Shown here: positions 1 to 6,601 of the stretch, piece by piece
Layout of the letters: every line of letters begins with the position of its first letter
Numbering within the stretch: position 1 is the stretch's first letter
DNA from: an uncultured Oscillibacter sp.
Lineage (GTDB): Bacteria > Bacillota > Clostridia > Oscillospirales > Oscillospiraceae
Length of the DNA: 10,778 nt
Assembly (NCBI GenBank): GCA_902476875.1
Contig: CABSFC010000096.1
Span: 1-10,778, forward strand
Reading direction: 5' to 3'
Translations under genes and position numbers: made by a program
Notes under the pieces: generated by a model
Told to the model about the DNA's origin: nothing
The model's database searches: none
Seen by the model: only the letters and a program-made list of their open reading frames with translations

Positions 1-472
1 GGAGCATCAGGTGGACGCTGCGCACCGTGGTACTGCTCAGGCCGGGATCGCCATGTCCGCTTTTCGTGTTCACACGGCCTTTTTCCATCAGGTCTTTGTA
101 CAGTTTCTGAAGGTCACGGGAGGACAGCTTCTTCAGCTTGATTTTCCCGATGCGGGGAATGGTGTAGGTTTCGATCATCAGACGGTATCGGTCTGCTGTC
201 GCTACCCGGATGTTGGGCTTGGCGTAGAGCTCGTACCAGGTTTTGAGCCAGGCGGCCACGGTGTATTCATCCTCGCGGCTCACATCGAGAAGCTGCGATT
301 CCGCCATGGCCGCTTTCAGCTTTTCCTTGACCTCCGCCTGGGTGCGGCCCAGCACATTTTTGATGATGCGCTTGCCGGTGTTGGAATCGTATCCGGCGGT
401 ATACCTTCCCTCCCATCGGCCATCTTTTCTCTTTCTGATGTTGCCTTCGCCGTTTGCGCGTTTCTTTGGCAT
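1..472 (-). CDS. Tyrosine site-specific integrase, N-terminal part (cut by window edge)
   Basis: The first 157 residues of a phage/Tn916-type integrase are present. Such enzymes insert and excise an element at its att site by tyrosine-mediated strand exchange. The start is MPKKRANGEGNIRKRKDGRW, the usual AP2-like arm-binding domain with its G-x-I-x-K-R-x-D-G-R-W pattern (about residues 8-55). It is followed by the helical SAM-like core-binding domain (about 70-157, with TVAAWLKTWYELY and LSSRDLQKLYKDLMEKG). The catalytic domain (R-H-R-Y) would lie left of base 1, so activity cannot be judged. The ATG at 472-470 is chosen because an AAGGAGGG site lies about 10 bases upstream (482-489) and the family normally begins here. 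It is the last gene of the minus-strand mobilization module, 146 bases after the relaxase stop. An att site is expected beyond its 3' end, outside the window. Confidence 0.9.
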   Translation of the reverse strand, partial: MPKKRANGEGNIRKRKDGRWEGRYTAGYDSNTGKRIIKNVLGRTQAEVKEKLKAAMAESQLLDVSREDEYTVAAWLKTWYELYAKPNIRVATADRYRLMIETYTIPRIGKIKLKKLSSRDLQKLYKDLMEKGRVNTKSGHGDPGLSSTTVRSVHLML

Positions 473-618
473 GGTGGGCGCCCTCCTTTGCAGTAGCACA
501 CCATACCACAACGGCACTGGAATAGCTATGAGTTTTGGGAAGTGTTATCGGAAAGTTATCATTTGTGGGCGGGCGCTTATTCTTTGTTTTGCGGCGCAGA
601 TTTTGAGTTGTCTGATAA

Positions 619-1617
619 TCACCACATCGTTTGCCCCCAGCTTTGGTCATGGCTCAGCTTTTGTCCCATTGCCAACTTCTTGATCGCCTCCCGGCGGCGC
701 TGCTTACTGTCTGTCCAGATGGGCGGTGTGGGCAGAGGCGGAAGGTCCGCATTGTTCTCCAGCGATTTGCTCAGTCGTACCAGCTCGTTGGCCAGTTCTC
801 CCATCCACCCCTCATCCGGCTCCATCGTGCCAGGGTCAAAGCCTGTGGCCTGACGGTAAACGAACAGCTTTTCCAGATTTTCCTTGAGGAAGGTCTCGTC
901 GTGCAGACTGCTGTCCCTGCACTTCCTGCCGTTGGGACAGGTGAAGGTGATGTGCTTCCGAGTTGGCACCCAGCTGACTTCGTACCCCTCGTACTCCATG
1001 TTTTCAATAAAACTTTCCCGGTCGTCCGCGCACTCCAGCGCTTCGTTAATGGCCTGGATCAGATCCAGCTTCCAGCTGTCACCACGGAGTCCCGCCTGAT
1101 ACTCACCGGGACGCATCTGCCGTTTCCGGGTGTGTTTCTTCGGCGGCTCCAGCACAATCAGCCCGTGAGCGATACAAATTTCATCATTTACCTGTCGGTG
1201 CCGCTGGAGATCGGCAGCGTTCTGGTGGAGCTTTCTGCCATCCGCATAACTGACGCTGTTGACCACCAGGTGGTTGTGGAGGTGTCCGGTATCCATGTGG
1301 GTGGCAACAAGCACTTCATAGTCAGGGAACTGCTTCTGGGCGAACTCCACGCCGATGGCATTGACCTCCTGCGGCGTCAAATGATCTTCAGTGGAGAAGG
1401 ACTGGACGAAGTGATAGAACTGGCGGCCGTCTGTTTTTTGGAACCGCCGCTTGGTGGTTATCATCTCCAGATAGGAGGACTGGGCCACACAGTTGTGTCC
1501 TGTAACCATCCACTGGTCACCCAGCATCGTTTTCTTGCCCTGGACAACGTACTTCATCACATTTGCCATCGTCCCCGCCGTTTGCTTCTTGTTGTGTACC
1601 GCTGTGAAGGTCGCCAT
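619..1617 (-). CDS. mobA: MobP-type relaxase (mobilization nuclease)
   Basis: This is a relaxase of the Relaxase/Mobilisation nuclease family (Pfam PF03432). It nicks oriT, stays covalently bound through a tyrosine, and pilots single-stranded DNA to the recipient using a conjugative pore supplied by another element. Counting from the upstream GTG at 1620, Tyr24 in MKYVVQGKKT fits the motif I nucleophile. HFVQSF (70-75) fits motif II. HMDTGHLHNH (108-117) is the metal-binding histidine motif III. The ATG at 1617 is preferred over the GTG because it overlaps the mobC stop by one base (TGATG) and has GGAGG 6 bases upstream, giving 332 aa. That is shorter than many MobP relaxases (often over 400 aa), so little remains beyond the nuclease domain. 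The coupling to mobC implies stoichiometric relaxosome production. The C-terminus is ordinary and no frameshift is seen. Confidence 0.93.
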   Translation of the reverse strand: MATFTAVHNKKQTAGTMANVMKYVVQGKKTMLGDQWMVTGHNCVAQSSYLEMITTKRRFQKTDGRQFYHFVQSFSTEDHLTPQEVNAIGVEFAQKQFPDYEVLVATHMDTGHLHNHLVVNSVSYADGRKLHQNAADLQRHRQVNDEICIAHGLIVLEPPKKHTRKRQMRPGEYQAGLRGDSWKLDLIQAINEALECADDRESFIENMEYEGYEVSWVPTRKHITFTCPNGRKCRDSSLHDETFLKENLEKLFVYRQATGFDPGTMEPDEGWMGELANELVRLSKSLENNADLPPLPTPPIWTDSKQRRREAIKKLAMGQKLSHDQSWGQTMW

Positions 1618-1931
1618 CACTTCACCTCCCTGCTGATTTGCGTGAGCTTCTGGCAGACGTCGGCATACCGGTCTATGAGCTCGTCGCTTCGGAGGATCTG
1701 GATACGGCCCATGTTGGCGAGGGTGGTGAGCTGATTCAGGTTTCTGCCCTGGGCCTTCAGTTCCGTCAGGACTTCATCCAGCCCATCCACCCGGACGATC
1801 TCCTTGCCCAGAGTGCAGGTAATGATGTAGTCGGTGACGGTCATACCTGCCTGCTTCGCCAGGTGTTGGATCAGGTCTTTGATTCCCGGTGTCATTCTGG
1901 CGGTGATGATGGCGGTTTTCTTCTTCTGCAT
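1617..1931 (-). CDS. mobC: MobC-family relaxosome accessory protein
   Basis: A 104-aa basic protein with a ribbon-helix-helix-like N-terminus (about residues 5-42, IITARMTPGIKDLIQHLAKQ) and the MobC signature near the C-terminus, KAQGRNLNQLTTLANMG (59-75), matching the G-x-N-x-N-Q-x-x-x-x-A-N pattern of Pfam PF05713. Such proteins bind oriT and help the relaxase open the DNA for nicking. The ATG at 1931 has AAGGAG 5 bases upstream. The gene lies directly downstream of the three-hairpin stretch proposed as oriT and immediately before the relaxase, the usual order in Gram-positive mobilizable elements. Confidence 0.9.
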   Translation of the reverse strand: MQKKKTAIITARMTPGIKDLIQHLAKQAGMTVTDYIITCTLGKEIVRVDGLDEVLTELKAQGRNLNQLTTLANMGRIQILRSDELIDRYADVCQKLTQISREVK

Positions 1932-2236
1932 TTTGCTCCTTTCTCCCCTTTAGGGGCAGGGGGTGCCGGGGCTTTGCCCCGGCGAGTGCGTCCGGCGTAT
2001 AGCCGGACGCTATGCTTGCCCCACCCAACGGTGGGAAACGCTCTGACGTTGCCGTGGCAATTCTCGAATGCTGTCCGCACTGCGGAAAACTGTGAATTGG
2101 TTTTTATCCCGCTCAACTTTCATCCCCTCGGTTCACCTGCGAATTTCGGCCACACTGTCCTCACGTCGCGTTTAGCAGGGCTGGTGGGGGGATGCTGTCT
2201 TCTCGTCGAGGACGGCACACAGCGGCTCACAAGCGG
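1932..2236. other. Candidate origin of transfer (oriT) region with three consecutive hairpins
   Basis: This 305-base gap holds no convincing gene. Three perfect inverted repeats stand in a row next to mobC. The first has stems of 8 bp at 1965-1972/1976-1983 with a 3-base loop. The second has stems of 9 bp (GCGTCCGGC) at 1988-1996/2002-2010 with loop GTATA. The third has stems of 6 bp at 2020-2025/2030-2035 with loop CAAC. The second is followed at once by TATGCTTGCCCC. This resembles the layout of staphylococcal MOBP oriTs, where an inverted repeat precedes a nic core of the ATAAGTGCGCCC type. Position upstream of mobC fits. The nic position is not known. The right half (2041-2236) shows no clear structure beyond a short TTGCC/GGCAA repeat near 2050. 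Confidence 0.55.
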
Positions 2237-2644
2237 TCATGCGGGGCTTTCCTGTTCTTGCAGCAATCTGGATATTCGCTGCCGCTCCGTATCCATCTCC
2301 AGATGCTCCAACTGCCGGTCATAGTGTCTATCTATTACCTCTTGGATAGGACGGAGGGTGTATCGCAGATTGCCGTTGCGCTTCTTTCCAGCCCTGGTGA
2401 TGATCTCAGTAGGTTCTGTGGAGATGAGTCCTCGTTCCTCCAGTCGTAGCGTATACTTTCGTACCGTGTTCTCGCTCATGCCTACCGCTTTCCCAATGGT
2501 CTTGTAGCTGGGCCAGCATTGATGTGTCCTCTGGTTTTCACATCGCCGCAGATAACTGTATACCGCCAGCTCGCCAGGGCTGAGTCCCAGGAGGAATACC
2601 TCATTGGGCAGAGAGAAAAAATTTCCGGGCCCACCGTACTTCAT
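2237..2644 (-). CDS. Winged-helix DNA-binding protein of the element (replication-initiator-like)
   Basis: This 135-aa protein has a helix-turn-helix of the HTH_36 / replication-initiator N-terminal type. GLSPGELAVYSYL (20-32) forms the leading helix, PSYKTIGKAVGMSENTVRKY (45-64) the helix-turn-helix, and LEERGLI plus the following strand the wing. The tail (about 100-135) is charged and helical (RHYDRQLEHLEMDTERQRIS). Proteins of this kind sit between the excisionase and mob genes in many clostridial mobilizable elements and may regulate the module or act as a short RepA-like initiator; the sequence alone does not decide. Its ATG overlaps the excisionase stop (ATGA), with AGGAGGAG just upstream, so the two are translationally coupled. 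Confidence 0.8.
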   Translation of the reverse strand: MKYGGPGNFFSLPNEVFLLGLSPGELAVYSYLRRCENQRTHQCWPSYKTIGKAVGMSENTVRKYTLRLEERGLISTEPTEIITRAGKKRNGNLRYTLRPIQEVIDRHYDRQLEHLEMDTERQRISRLLQEQESPA

Positions 2645-2850
2645 GTATCTCCTCCTGTGTGGTCGTTCACCCAGCGGATGAACTGCTCCTTGGGCACCAC
2701 CATGCGGTTGCCGATGCGCAGCACCGGGAACCCCGGCTCGTGCATCAGCTCGTATCCACTGGACGGTGATACTCCCAGTACCTTCGCTACTGTTTCTGCG
2801 TTGAGAAACAGTGGGAGATCATAGAAGCTTTTGTAGACAGATTCTTTCAA
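2641..2850 (-). CDS. Excisionase-type helix-turn-helix protein, TTG start
   Basis: A 69-aa protein of the HTH_17/excisionase family (MerR-like fold). The helix-turn-helix is LNAETVAKVLGVSPSSGYEL (16-35), followed by the wing FPVLRIGNRMVVPKEQFIRW (41-60), the standard pattern of recombination directionality factors and small DNA-binding regulators in integrative elements. The start is TTG at 2850-2848: no ATG fits, and TTAGGAGG lies 7 bases before it (2858-2865). A weak start codon may keep excisionase low. It is the first gene of the minus-strand operon. Its presence in the same element as an integrase supports a role in excision, although a purely regulatory role is possible. Confidence 0.82.
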   Translation of the reverse strand: MKESVYKSFYDLPLFLNAETVAKVLGVSPSSGYELMHEPGFPVLRIGNRMVVPKEQFIRWVNDHTGGDT

Positions 2851-2984
2851 TTCAGTACCTCCTAATTGATTTTCACTTCTCCATCTGGTACGATGAGAGT
2901 ATCATATCTGAATGCCCGTTTCAATGGATTTGGGCGCGGTCAGGTAAACGCCGATTCTTAATCGGGTACAGGGGGGAGGCCGCT
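2851..2984. promoter_or_regulatory. Divergent intergenic region between the mobilization operon and the DUF6076 gene
   Basis: 134 bases separate the TTG of the excisionase gene from the ATG of the rightward gene, so promoters for both directions should lie here. On the minus strand a TTGAAA around 2927 with AT-rich TATGATACT about 12-18 bases downstream is a possible but poorly spaced promoter. A short CCGAT/ATCGG hairpin (about 2952-2966) lies just before the ribosome binding site of the rightward gene. No individual promoter can be fixed with confidence. Confidence 0.4.
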
Positions 2985-4031
2985 ATGGCAGATTCTTTTG
3001 ACAGATTTTCAGTGTTCTTTACTCCGGAGACGGTGTATGTGTCCGGAAAGGAATTTCCGTTGGGGCAACTCACTACCGACATTTTGAATCTGGACGACGC
3101 GGTGCTGGCCGAGATCGATCGGCGGATCAACGACTTTATGTCCGCTGCGGCAGCGATTTTCACAGAAAAACCAGACAGCGCCGCAGCCTCCGCACAGGAG
3201 AAACTGAACGCTGTCTGGGACTTGGTATTTGAGCTGCCGCTCTATCGGGATCTGGAGATGGACTTGGACACCGCCCACAATTTATTTCCCCTTCTGTTTT
3301 CTGACCAGGAGAAATGGAATGAGGCGCTGGATGTGAACTCTGAGGGCCATGCCATGCTGGAGGACTTTTTAAACGGCTTGGAGTATTTTCCTGAGAGCCT
3401 CCGCAATTTCCGGGGGCAGATCGCAGGGATGCTGGCGCTGTACTTTGAGCCGTTGAAGCGCAGAGGTGCCGAGGCCTACGCTGAGGCATACGCTCAATAT
3501 TTCACCGATGTAGATACCGCCGGAAGAGTCCTCTTTGACGCGCCGCCCTTTGAGCAGAGCTTTCCCGCTGAGATCAAGTTTGTGCCGATGGTACACAGCG
3601 AAGGAAACGGCTGGCCTGTGCTGGCGGAGAAGATGGAGTTCTCCTACCTCTCCCACGTCCTCTACACGGACTTCTACTGCGGACTCATGGCAGGCAACGC
3701 GCCCCGCCGCTGTCACAACTGTGGACGGTATTTTCTGTTGACAGCGGGGTACAACACCTGTTACTGCAACAACATTGCCCCCGGCGAAATTGAGCGCACC
3801 TGTCGTAAGGTAGGCGCTCACCGCAAGGAGGCACAGGGCAAGGCTAACCGTAGTCCAGCCCAAGTGGAGTATGACCGTGCTTATAACCGGCTAAAGCAGC
3901 GGAAGAACCGGGGGAAGATCAGCGTGGCGGAATGGAACGCCGCCGTTGCGGAAGCGATGAAGGTGCTGGAACAGGCAGAGCGTGGTGAACTGGCCGATGA
4001 CGAGGTGCGCAGACGGCTCGCGGGACTTTGA
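2985..4031 (+). CDS. DUF6076-type protein with cysteine cluster
   Basis: A 348-aa protein of unknown function that I associate with the DUF6076 family common in gut Clostridia. The N-terminal two thirds is acidic and largely helical. The C-terminal part has a probable zinc-binding cluster, C243-x2-C246-x12-C259-x-C261, with a further Cys at 273 (RRCHNCGRYF, then NTCYCNN). A basic helical segment follows (EYDRAYNRLKQRKNRGKISV) that resembles CGNR-type zinc fingers and could bind nucleic acid. The ATG at 2985 is chosen over upstream in-frame starts because a GGGGGGAGG site ends 5 bases before it and the upstream codons read as non-coding. It is transcribed away from the excisionase gene and may be element cargo. 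No catalytic function can be assigned. Confidence 0.8.
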   Translation: MADSFDRFSVFFTPETVYVSGKEFPLGQLTTDILNLDDAVLAEIDRRINDFMSAAAAIFTEKPDSAAASAQEKLNAVWDLVFELPLYRDLEMDLDTAHNLFPLLFSDQEKWNEALDVNSEGHAMLEDFLNGLEYFPESLRNFRGQIAGMLALYFEPLKRRGAEAYAEAYAQYFTDVDTAGRVLFDAPPFEQSFPAEIKFVPMVHSEGNGWPVLAEKMEFSYLSHVLYTDFYCGLMAGNAPRRCHNCGRYFLLTAGYNTCYCNNIAPGEIERTCRKVGAHRKEAQGKANRSPAQVEYDRAYNRLKQRKNRGKISVAEWNAAVAEAMKVLEQAERGELADDEVRRRLAGL

Positions 4032-4355
4032 AATCTCATACGCAAAAGCCGGCTGAAAAGATTTATCCTTTCCAGTTGGCCTTAGTATTGTTTATGCGAC
4101 ACAAATCTTGAGCGGGCACATCATGTAGAGGCAACTTAATCGCGCAACGCCGATAGAACGATATCGATATCGCCGCTGATACGAAGTGATTTGTGCTGGA
4201 TATCATTTGGTACTACTACTTGCCCCGTATTGATACAGGCAAAGGTCCAACACTCCATGGAACAGTGGGGCTGAGATATCAGGATAAGGTTCGGAGTCAG
4301 GATTGATTTTGGATCGGCCTTGTAAAATGGCCGACAAAAAAATACGATTTAGGAC
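4032..4355. other. Gene-free region with a 14-bp palindrome
   Basis: No ORF in this 324-base gap looks like a real gene, and no clear terminator follows the DUF6076 gene. Two structures are visible. One is a perfect 14-bp palindrome, CGATATCGATATCG, at 4159-4172. The other is a 6-bp hairpin (TCGGCC/GGCCGA, about 4314-4334) lying between two A/T-rich stretches but not followed by a T-run on either strand, so not a standard terminator. The region may contain the boundary between mobilization genes and efflux module, but no direct repeat was identified. Confidence 0.5.
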
Positions 4356-4383
4356 TTGACAAACGGAGATGGATTCGTATAAT
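4356..4383 (+). promoter_or_regulatory. Near-consensus sigma-70/sigma-A promoter of the efflux operon
   Basis: Perfect -35 TTGACA (4356-4361) and perfect -10 TATAAT (4378-4383) are separated by 16 bases. Transcription should start near 4390. No other promoter of this quality was seen in the window. Such strength, followed at once by a terminator and a MarR gene, suggests that output is controlled by premature termination and by repressor binding over the promoter or leader. Confidence 0.85.
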
Positions 4384-4389
4384 GAATGG

Positions 4390-4483
4390 TGCTTGCTCGG
4401 AGGGCAAATCATTCGTTGGAAATGATGGGCCGGATAAGGCAACAGGCTGAGATGCCTGTGGTACTTATCCGGCTCTTTGTTTT
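4390..4483 (+). promoter_or_regulatory. Attenuator leader with intrinsic terminator (possible riboswitch or antibiotic-responsive leader)
   Basis: The leader of about 90 nt first folds ATCATT/AATGAT (about 4409-4414 with 4421-4426). It then forms a long two-part terminator: outer stem GCCGGATAAG/CTTATCCGGC (4429-4438/4464-4473) and inner stem ACAGGC/GCCTGT (4442-4447/4454-4459) with loop TGAGAT, followed by TCTTTGTTTT. The order strong promoter, short leader, terminator, efflux genes is typical of conditional termination. It contains GGGCAAATCATT and CTGAGA, faintly like pieces of c-di-GMP-I and TPP riboswitches, but the remaining conserved parts of those classes are absent, so no known class is assigned. 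An in-frame ORF from the ATG at 4422 (39 codons) reads through the terminator and could act as a leader peptide. Confidence 0.65.
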
Positions 4484-4546
4484 ACCCCAAAATTCAAATA
4501 GGCATTCATCGGAAAATCCATGGCCGCAGCTGTTGGATTGAGAAAG

Positions 4547-4657
4547 ATGTCGAGTGCGCTCGGTTATTTTCGGATAACCGGGCGCTTTTTTATTTGGAAA
4601 GGAGGATCGAACGCAGCCGTCCGGCAAGAACTCCAAAATAAAAGGAACGAAAGGTGA
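4547..4657 (+). CDS. Possible 36-aa peptide encoded across the hairpin (uncertain)
   Basis: ATG at 4547 opens a 36-codon ORF beginning MSSALGYFRITGRFF. The upstream GAGAAAG is only a weak ribosome binding site. Its TGA (4655-4657) lies inside the AAGGTGA ribosome binding site of the next ORF. The reason to list it is its similarity to the peptide at 9589-9687: both carry S-[SC]-A-L-G, three or four residues, then T-G-R-x-F. Shared RNA hairpin sequence could produce the same similarity without translation, so this remains a low-confidence call. Confidence 0.25.
   Translation: MSSALGYFRITGRFFIWKGGSNAAVRQELQNKRNER
4551..4591 (+). terminator. Second terminator-like hairpin upstream of the 46-aa gene
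   Basis: A 12-bp stem, GCGCTCGGTTAT/ATAACCGGGCGC (4556-4567/4574-4585, one G-U pair), has loop TTTCGG and is followed by six T residues (4586-4591). By structure this is a strong intrinsic terminator inside the leader, about 75 bases upstream of the first operon gene, so full expression needs passage through two terminators. The stem is nearly identical to the hairpin at 9619-9657. The same bases also read as an ORF (4547-4657). Confidence 0.7.
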
Positions 4658-4664
4658 AGTTAAA

Positions 4665-4805
4665 ATGACTGCGTTAAACAAGATCAATTTGCTGAAGTTC
4701 AGACTGCACCGGTTGACGGTCAGAGACAAGGAAAATGAAGGCGTCTGCCGGAAAATCCGACGCCAGATCAGGAATCTGGAACGGGAACTGGAGCGCAAGC
4801 CATGA
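4665..4805 (+). CDS. Small basic protein, 46 aa, first gene of the efflux operon
   Basis: The ORF from the ATG at 4665 starts MTALNKINLLKFRLHRL and ends IRRQIRNLERELERKP. Fourteen of 46 residues are Lys or Arg, and two amphipathic helical stretches with regular Leu/Ile spacing (about 4-19 and 27-43) suggest a short helical hairpin or coiled coil. AAGGTGA lies 7 bases upstream, and the TGA overlaps the ATG of the MarR gene (ATGA), strong evidence for real, coupled translation. The function is unknown. It may bind RNA or DNA or simply couple ribosomes into the MarR gene. Confidence 0.6.
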   Translation: MTALNKINLLKFRLHRLTVRDKENEGVCRKIRRQIRNLERELERKP

Positions 4806-5317
4806 GCTGTATTTCCGGCGATTGCACAGCCGAGGCTTTTCGTGAGGCCTCTATGGAATTGGACGCCGCCTATACGCTATTCGCAAAAGCGTGCGGCCTG
4901 TCCGTTTCGGAATATTGGACACTCATGATGATTTCCCAAGGCGTCAGGACACAGGGCGAGATCAGCGCGCGACTGTCCATCAGTAAGCAGACACTAAATT
5001 CTGCCGTTATGGCGCTGAAAAGAAAAGGACTGGTTCGCCTGGAGCCGCTGGAGCAAAACCAAAGGGTCAAGCGGCTTTTTCTGACAAACATGGGCGCACA
5101 TTTTGCGGAGGCATATATCGTCCAGATGCGCCAGCTGGAGGAACAGGCATGGCAGTCCATGGACCCGGGGGAGCAGAGCGGCCTGACAAAGCTGACGAAA
5201 AAATTCAGCGCGCTGCTTACCGCGGCAATGAAGCAAATACAAGACAGTGATTCCAACGAAAAGAAGGATTCGGATTTATGGCAAGTTCAAGAAATCAAAA
5301 CATCATCAAATATGTGA
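4802..5317 (+). CDS. MarR-family transcriptional regulator
   Basis: A 171-aa winged-helix protein of the MarR family, dimeric repressors that usually release DNA on binding a small phenolic or drug-like ligand. SEYWTLMMISQGVRTQGEIS (36-55) gives the first DNA-binding helices, LSISKQTLNSAVMALKRKGL (58-77) the recognition helix region, and VRLEPLEQNQRVKRLFLT (78-95) the wing. The terminal helices for dimerization follow. The tail beyond about residue 150 is polar and overlaps the transporter start by 40 bases, so it may be dispensable. The start at 4802 is coupled to the preceding 46-aa ORF. It probably controls its own operon, with targets near 4356-4420, but no clear operator could be picked out. 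Confidence 0.88.
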   Translation: MSCISGDCTAEAFREASMELDAAYTLFAKACGLSVSEYWTLMMISQGVRTQGEISARLSISKQTLNSAVMALKRKGLVRLEPLEQNQRVKRLFLTNMGAHFAEAYIVQMRQLEEQAWQSMDPGEQSGLTKLTKKFSALLTAAMKQIQDSDSNEKKDSDLWQVQEIKTSSNM

Positions 5318-6585
5318 TCCCCACCATGCTGGGCAGCGTCTGTTTTTTCATGTTCACCATTGTGGACGGCATCTTTGTGGGCCACGGCGTGGGAACGGAC
5401 GCTTTGGGGGCTGTAAACCTGGTCATGCCCTTTGTCATGGTGGTCAACGCGCTGTTTATGCTGGCGACCATCGGCGGCGTCACAATCGTGGCGATCCGGC
5501 TGGGAAAGGGTGATGAAAAGGGCGCAAACCAGGCTTTTATGCATTCCATCACCATCGCCATACTCATTTCCGTCGTATTGTGCGCCCTGGGCACCCTCTG
5601 CACAGACGCCCTCTGCCGCCTGATGGGTGCCAACGACACGTTTTTTGAAATGACCAGGGAATACCTGTTCTGGTACTCCGTCTTTATCATCCCCTCCGGC
5701 ATGTCCACGGCGCTCCAGGGATTCTGCCGCAATGACGGTTCTCCCGTGCTGGTGAGTGCTGCGGTGGTCACTGGCACGGTCTGCAACATCTTCGGCGACT
5801 GGCTGCTGATCTTTCCCATGCAGATGGGGCTGGCCGGCGCTGCCATCGCCACCGGCGTCTCCCAGACCGTCACGTTTTTGATCGTGCTCAGCCACTTTTT
5901 ACGCAGGCAGGGGGTTCTGCGCTTCAGCCGTTACCGGGCCGACAGGGTCTTGTTTGGCGAGGTGGCCCTCCGGGGACTGCCCGAGTGTATCGCGCAGTTT
6001 GCAACTCCGGTGACTACGCTGTGGATGAATTCCGTGCTGATCGCGCAGATCGGCGACGTGGCGGTAAACGCCTACTCCATCATTTCCTATGTGGCGTCTT
6101 TCTCCGTTGCGATCTTCTTCGGCACCGCCGAGGGCCTCCAGCCCCTGTTCGGCCACTGCTACGGCTCCAAGGATGAGGAGAGCCTGCATTACTACTTCAA
6201 GGCGGGCATCCTGATCAACTTTTTCGGCAGCGTGATCATCAATCTCCTGCTGCTGGTGGTGGGCGGTTCTGTCTGTCAGCTGTTCGGCACCGACGCGGAT
6301 ACCCTCCAGTTTACCGTGCAGAGTATGCCGCTCTATGCCTGGGGCTTCATTGTGATGTCATTCAACACCATTATCTCCGCCTATCTGTACTCCACCACCC
6401 GCACCAAGCAGGCGGTCATCATCAACACCCTGCGCAGCCTGATCGTCAATACGCTGGTGATCCGCATCCTCCCCGCCGTTTTTGGCAAGGGGATCATCTG
6501 GTTCACATTCGGCATTTACGAGGCCATCGTGCTGGTCGTCGCCGTGATCCTGGTGCGCCGGGCGGAGCGCCGGAGACTGACTTGA
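5278..6585 (+). CDS. MATE family efflux transporter 1
   Basis: A 435-aa integral membrane protein of the multidrug and toxin extrusion family, which exports organic cations and drugs using a Na+ or H+ gradient. Twelve hydrophobic segments can be traced, for instance IIKYVIPTMLGSVCFFMFTI (9-28) with the typical VDGIFVGHGVG after it, a second helix LVMPFVMVVNALFMLATIGG (48-67), and LCALGTLCTDALC in the third. The two-lobe repeat is visible: the GTAEGLQPLFGHCYGSKD stretch in the second half matches the G-x-x-x-x-x-QP-x-x-G-x-x-x-G region of MepA-like members. The ATG at 5278 lies within the 3' end of marR (40-base overlap), preceded by GAAGGA. It differs clearly from the next transporter, so the pair is not a recent duplication. 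Confidence 0.92.
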   Translation: MASSRNQNIIKYVIPTMLGSVCFFMFTIVDGIFVGHGVGTDALGAVNLVMPFVMVVNALFMLATIGGVTIVAIRLGKGDEKGANQAFMHSITIAILISVVLCALGTLCTDALCRLMGANDTFFEMTREYLFWYSVFIIPSGMSTALQGFCRNDGSPVLVSAAVVTGTVCNIFGDWLLIFPMQMGLAGAAIATGVSQTVTFLIVLSHFLRRQGVLRFSRYRADRVLFGEVALRGLPECIAQFATPVTTLWMNSVLIAQIGDVAVNAYSIISYVASFSVAIFFGTAEGLQPLFGHCYGSKDEESLHYYFKAGILINFFGSVIINLLLLVVGGSVCQLFGTDADTLQFTVQSMPLYAWGFIVMSFNTIISAYLYSTTRTKQAVIINTLRSLIVNTLVIRILPAVFGKGIIWFTFGIYEAIVLVVAVILVRRAERRRLT

Positions 6586-6601
6586 TCCAAGAGGTAACGA
6601 T

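Noticed and set aside
631..1734. Long plus-strand ORF (367 codons) opposite the relaxase and mobC
   Set aside because: It is antisense to a clear relaxase with intact motifs; its translation resembles no family and has no good ribosome binding site.
1892..2116. 74-aa minus-strand ORF through the hairpin region
   Set aside because: It overlaps mobC in another frame and spans all three hairpins; its apparent conservation in such elements would follow from oriT conservation.
4314..4334. TCGGCC/GGCCGA hairpin as a terminator
   Set aside because: No T-run follows the stem on either strand in the correct orientation.
4390..4483. TPP or c-di-GMP-I riboswitch
   Set aside because: Only fragments (CTGAGA; GGGCAAATCATT) are present; the paired conserved parts of either class are missing.
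4422..4541. 39-codon leader ORF starting MMGRIRQQAEM
   Set aside because: No ribosome binding site at proper distance (GGAGGG is about 17 bases away); kept only as a possibility within the leader entry.
5287..5895. Long minus-strand ORFs opposite the MATE genes (also 6863-7903)
   Set aside because: Shadows of high-GC transporter coding sequence; no recognisable domains, and they oppose well-supported genes.
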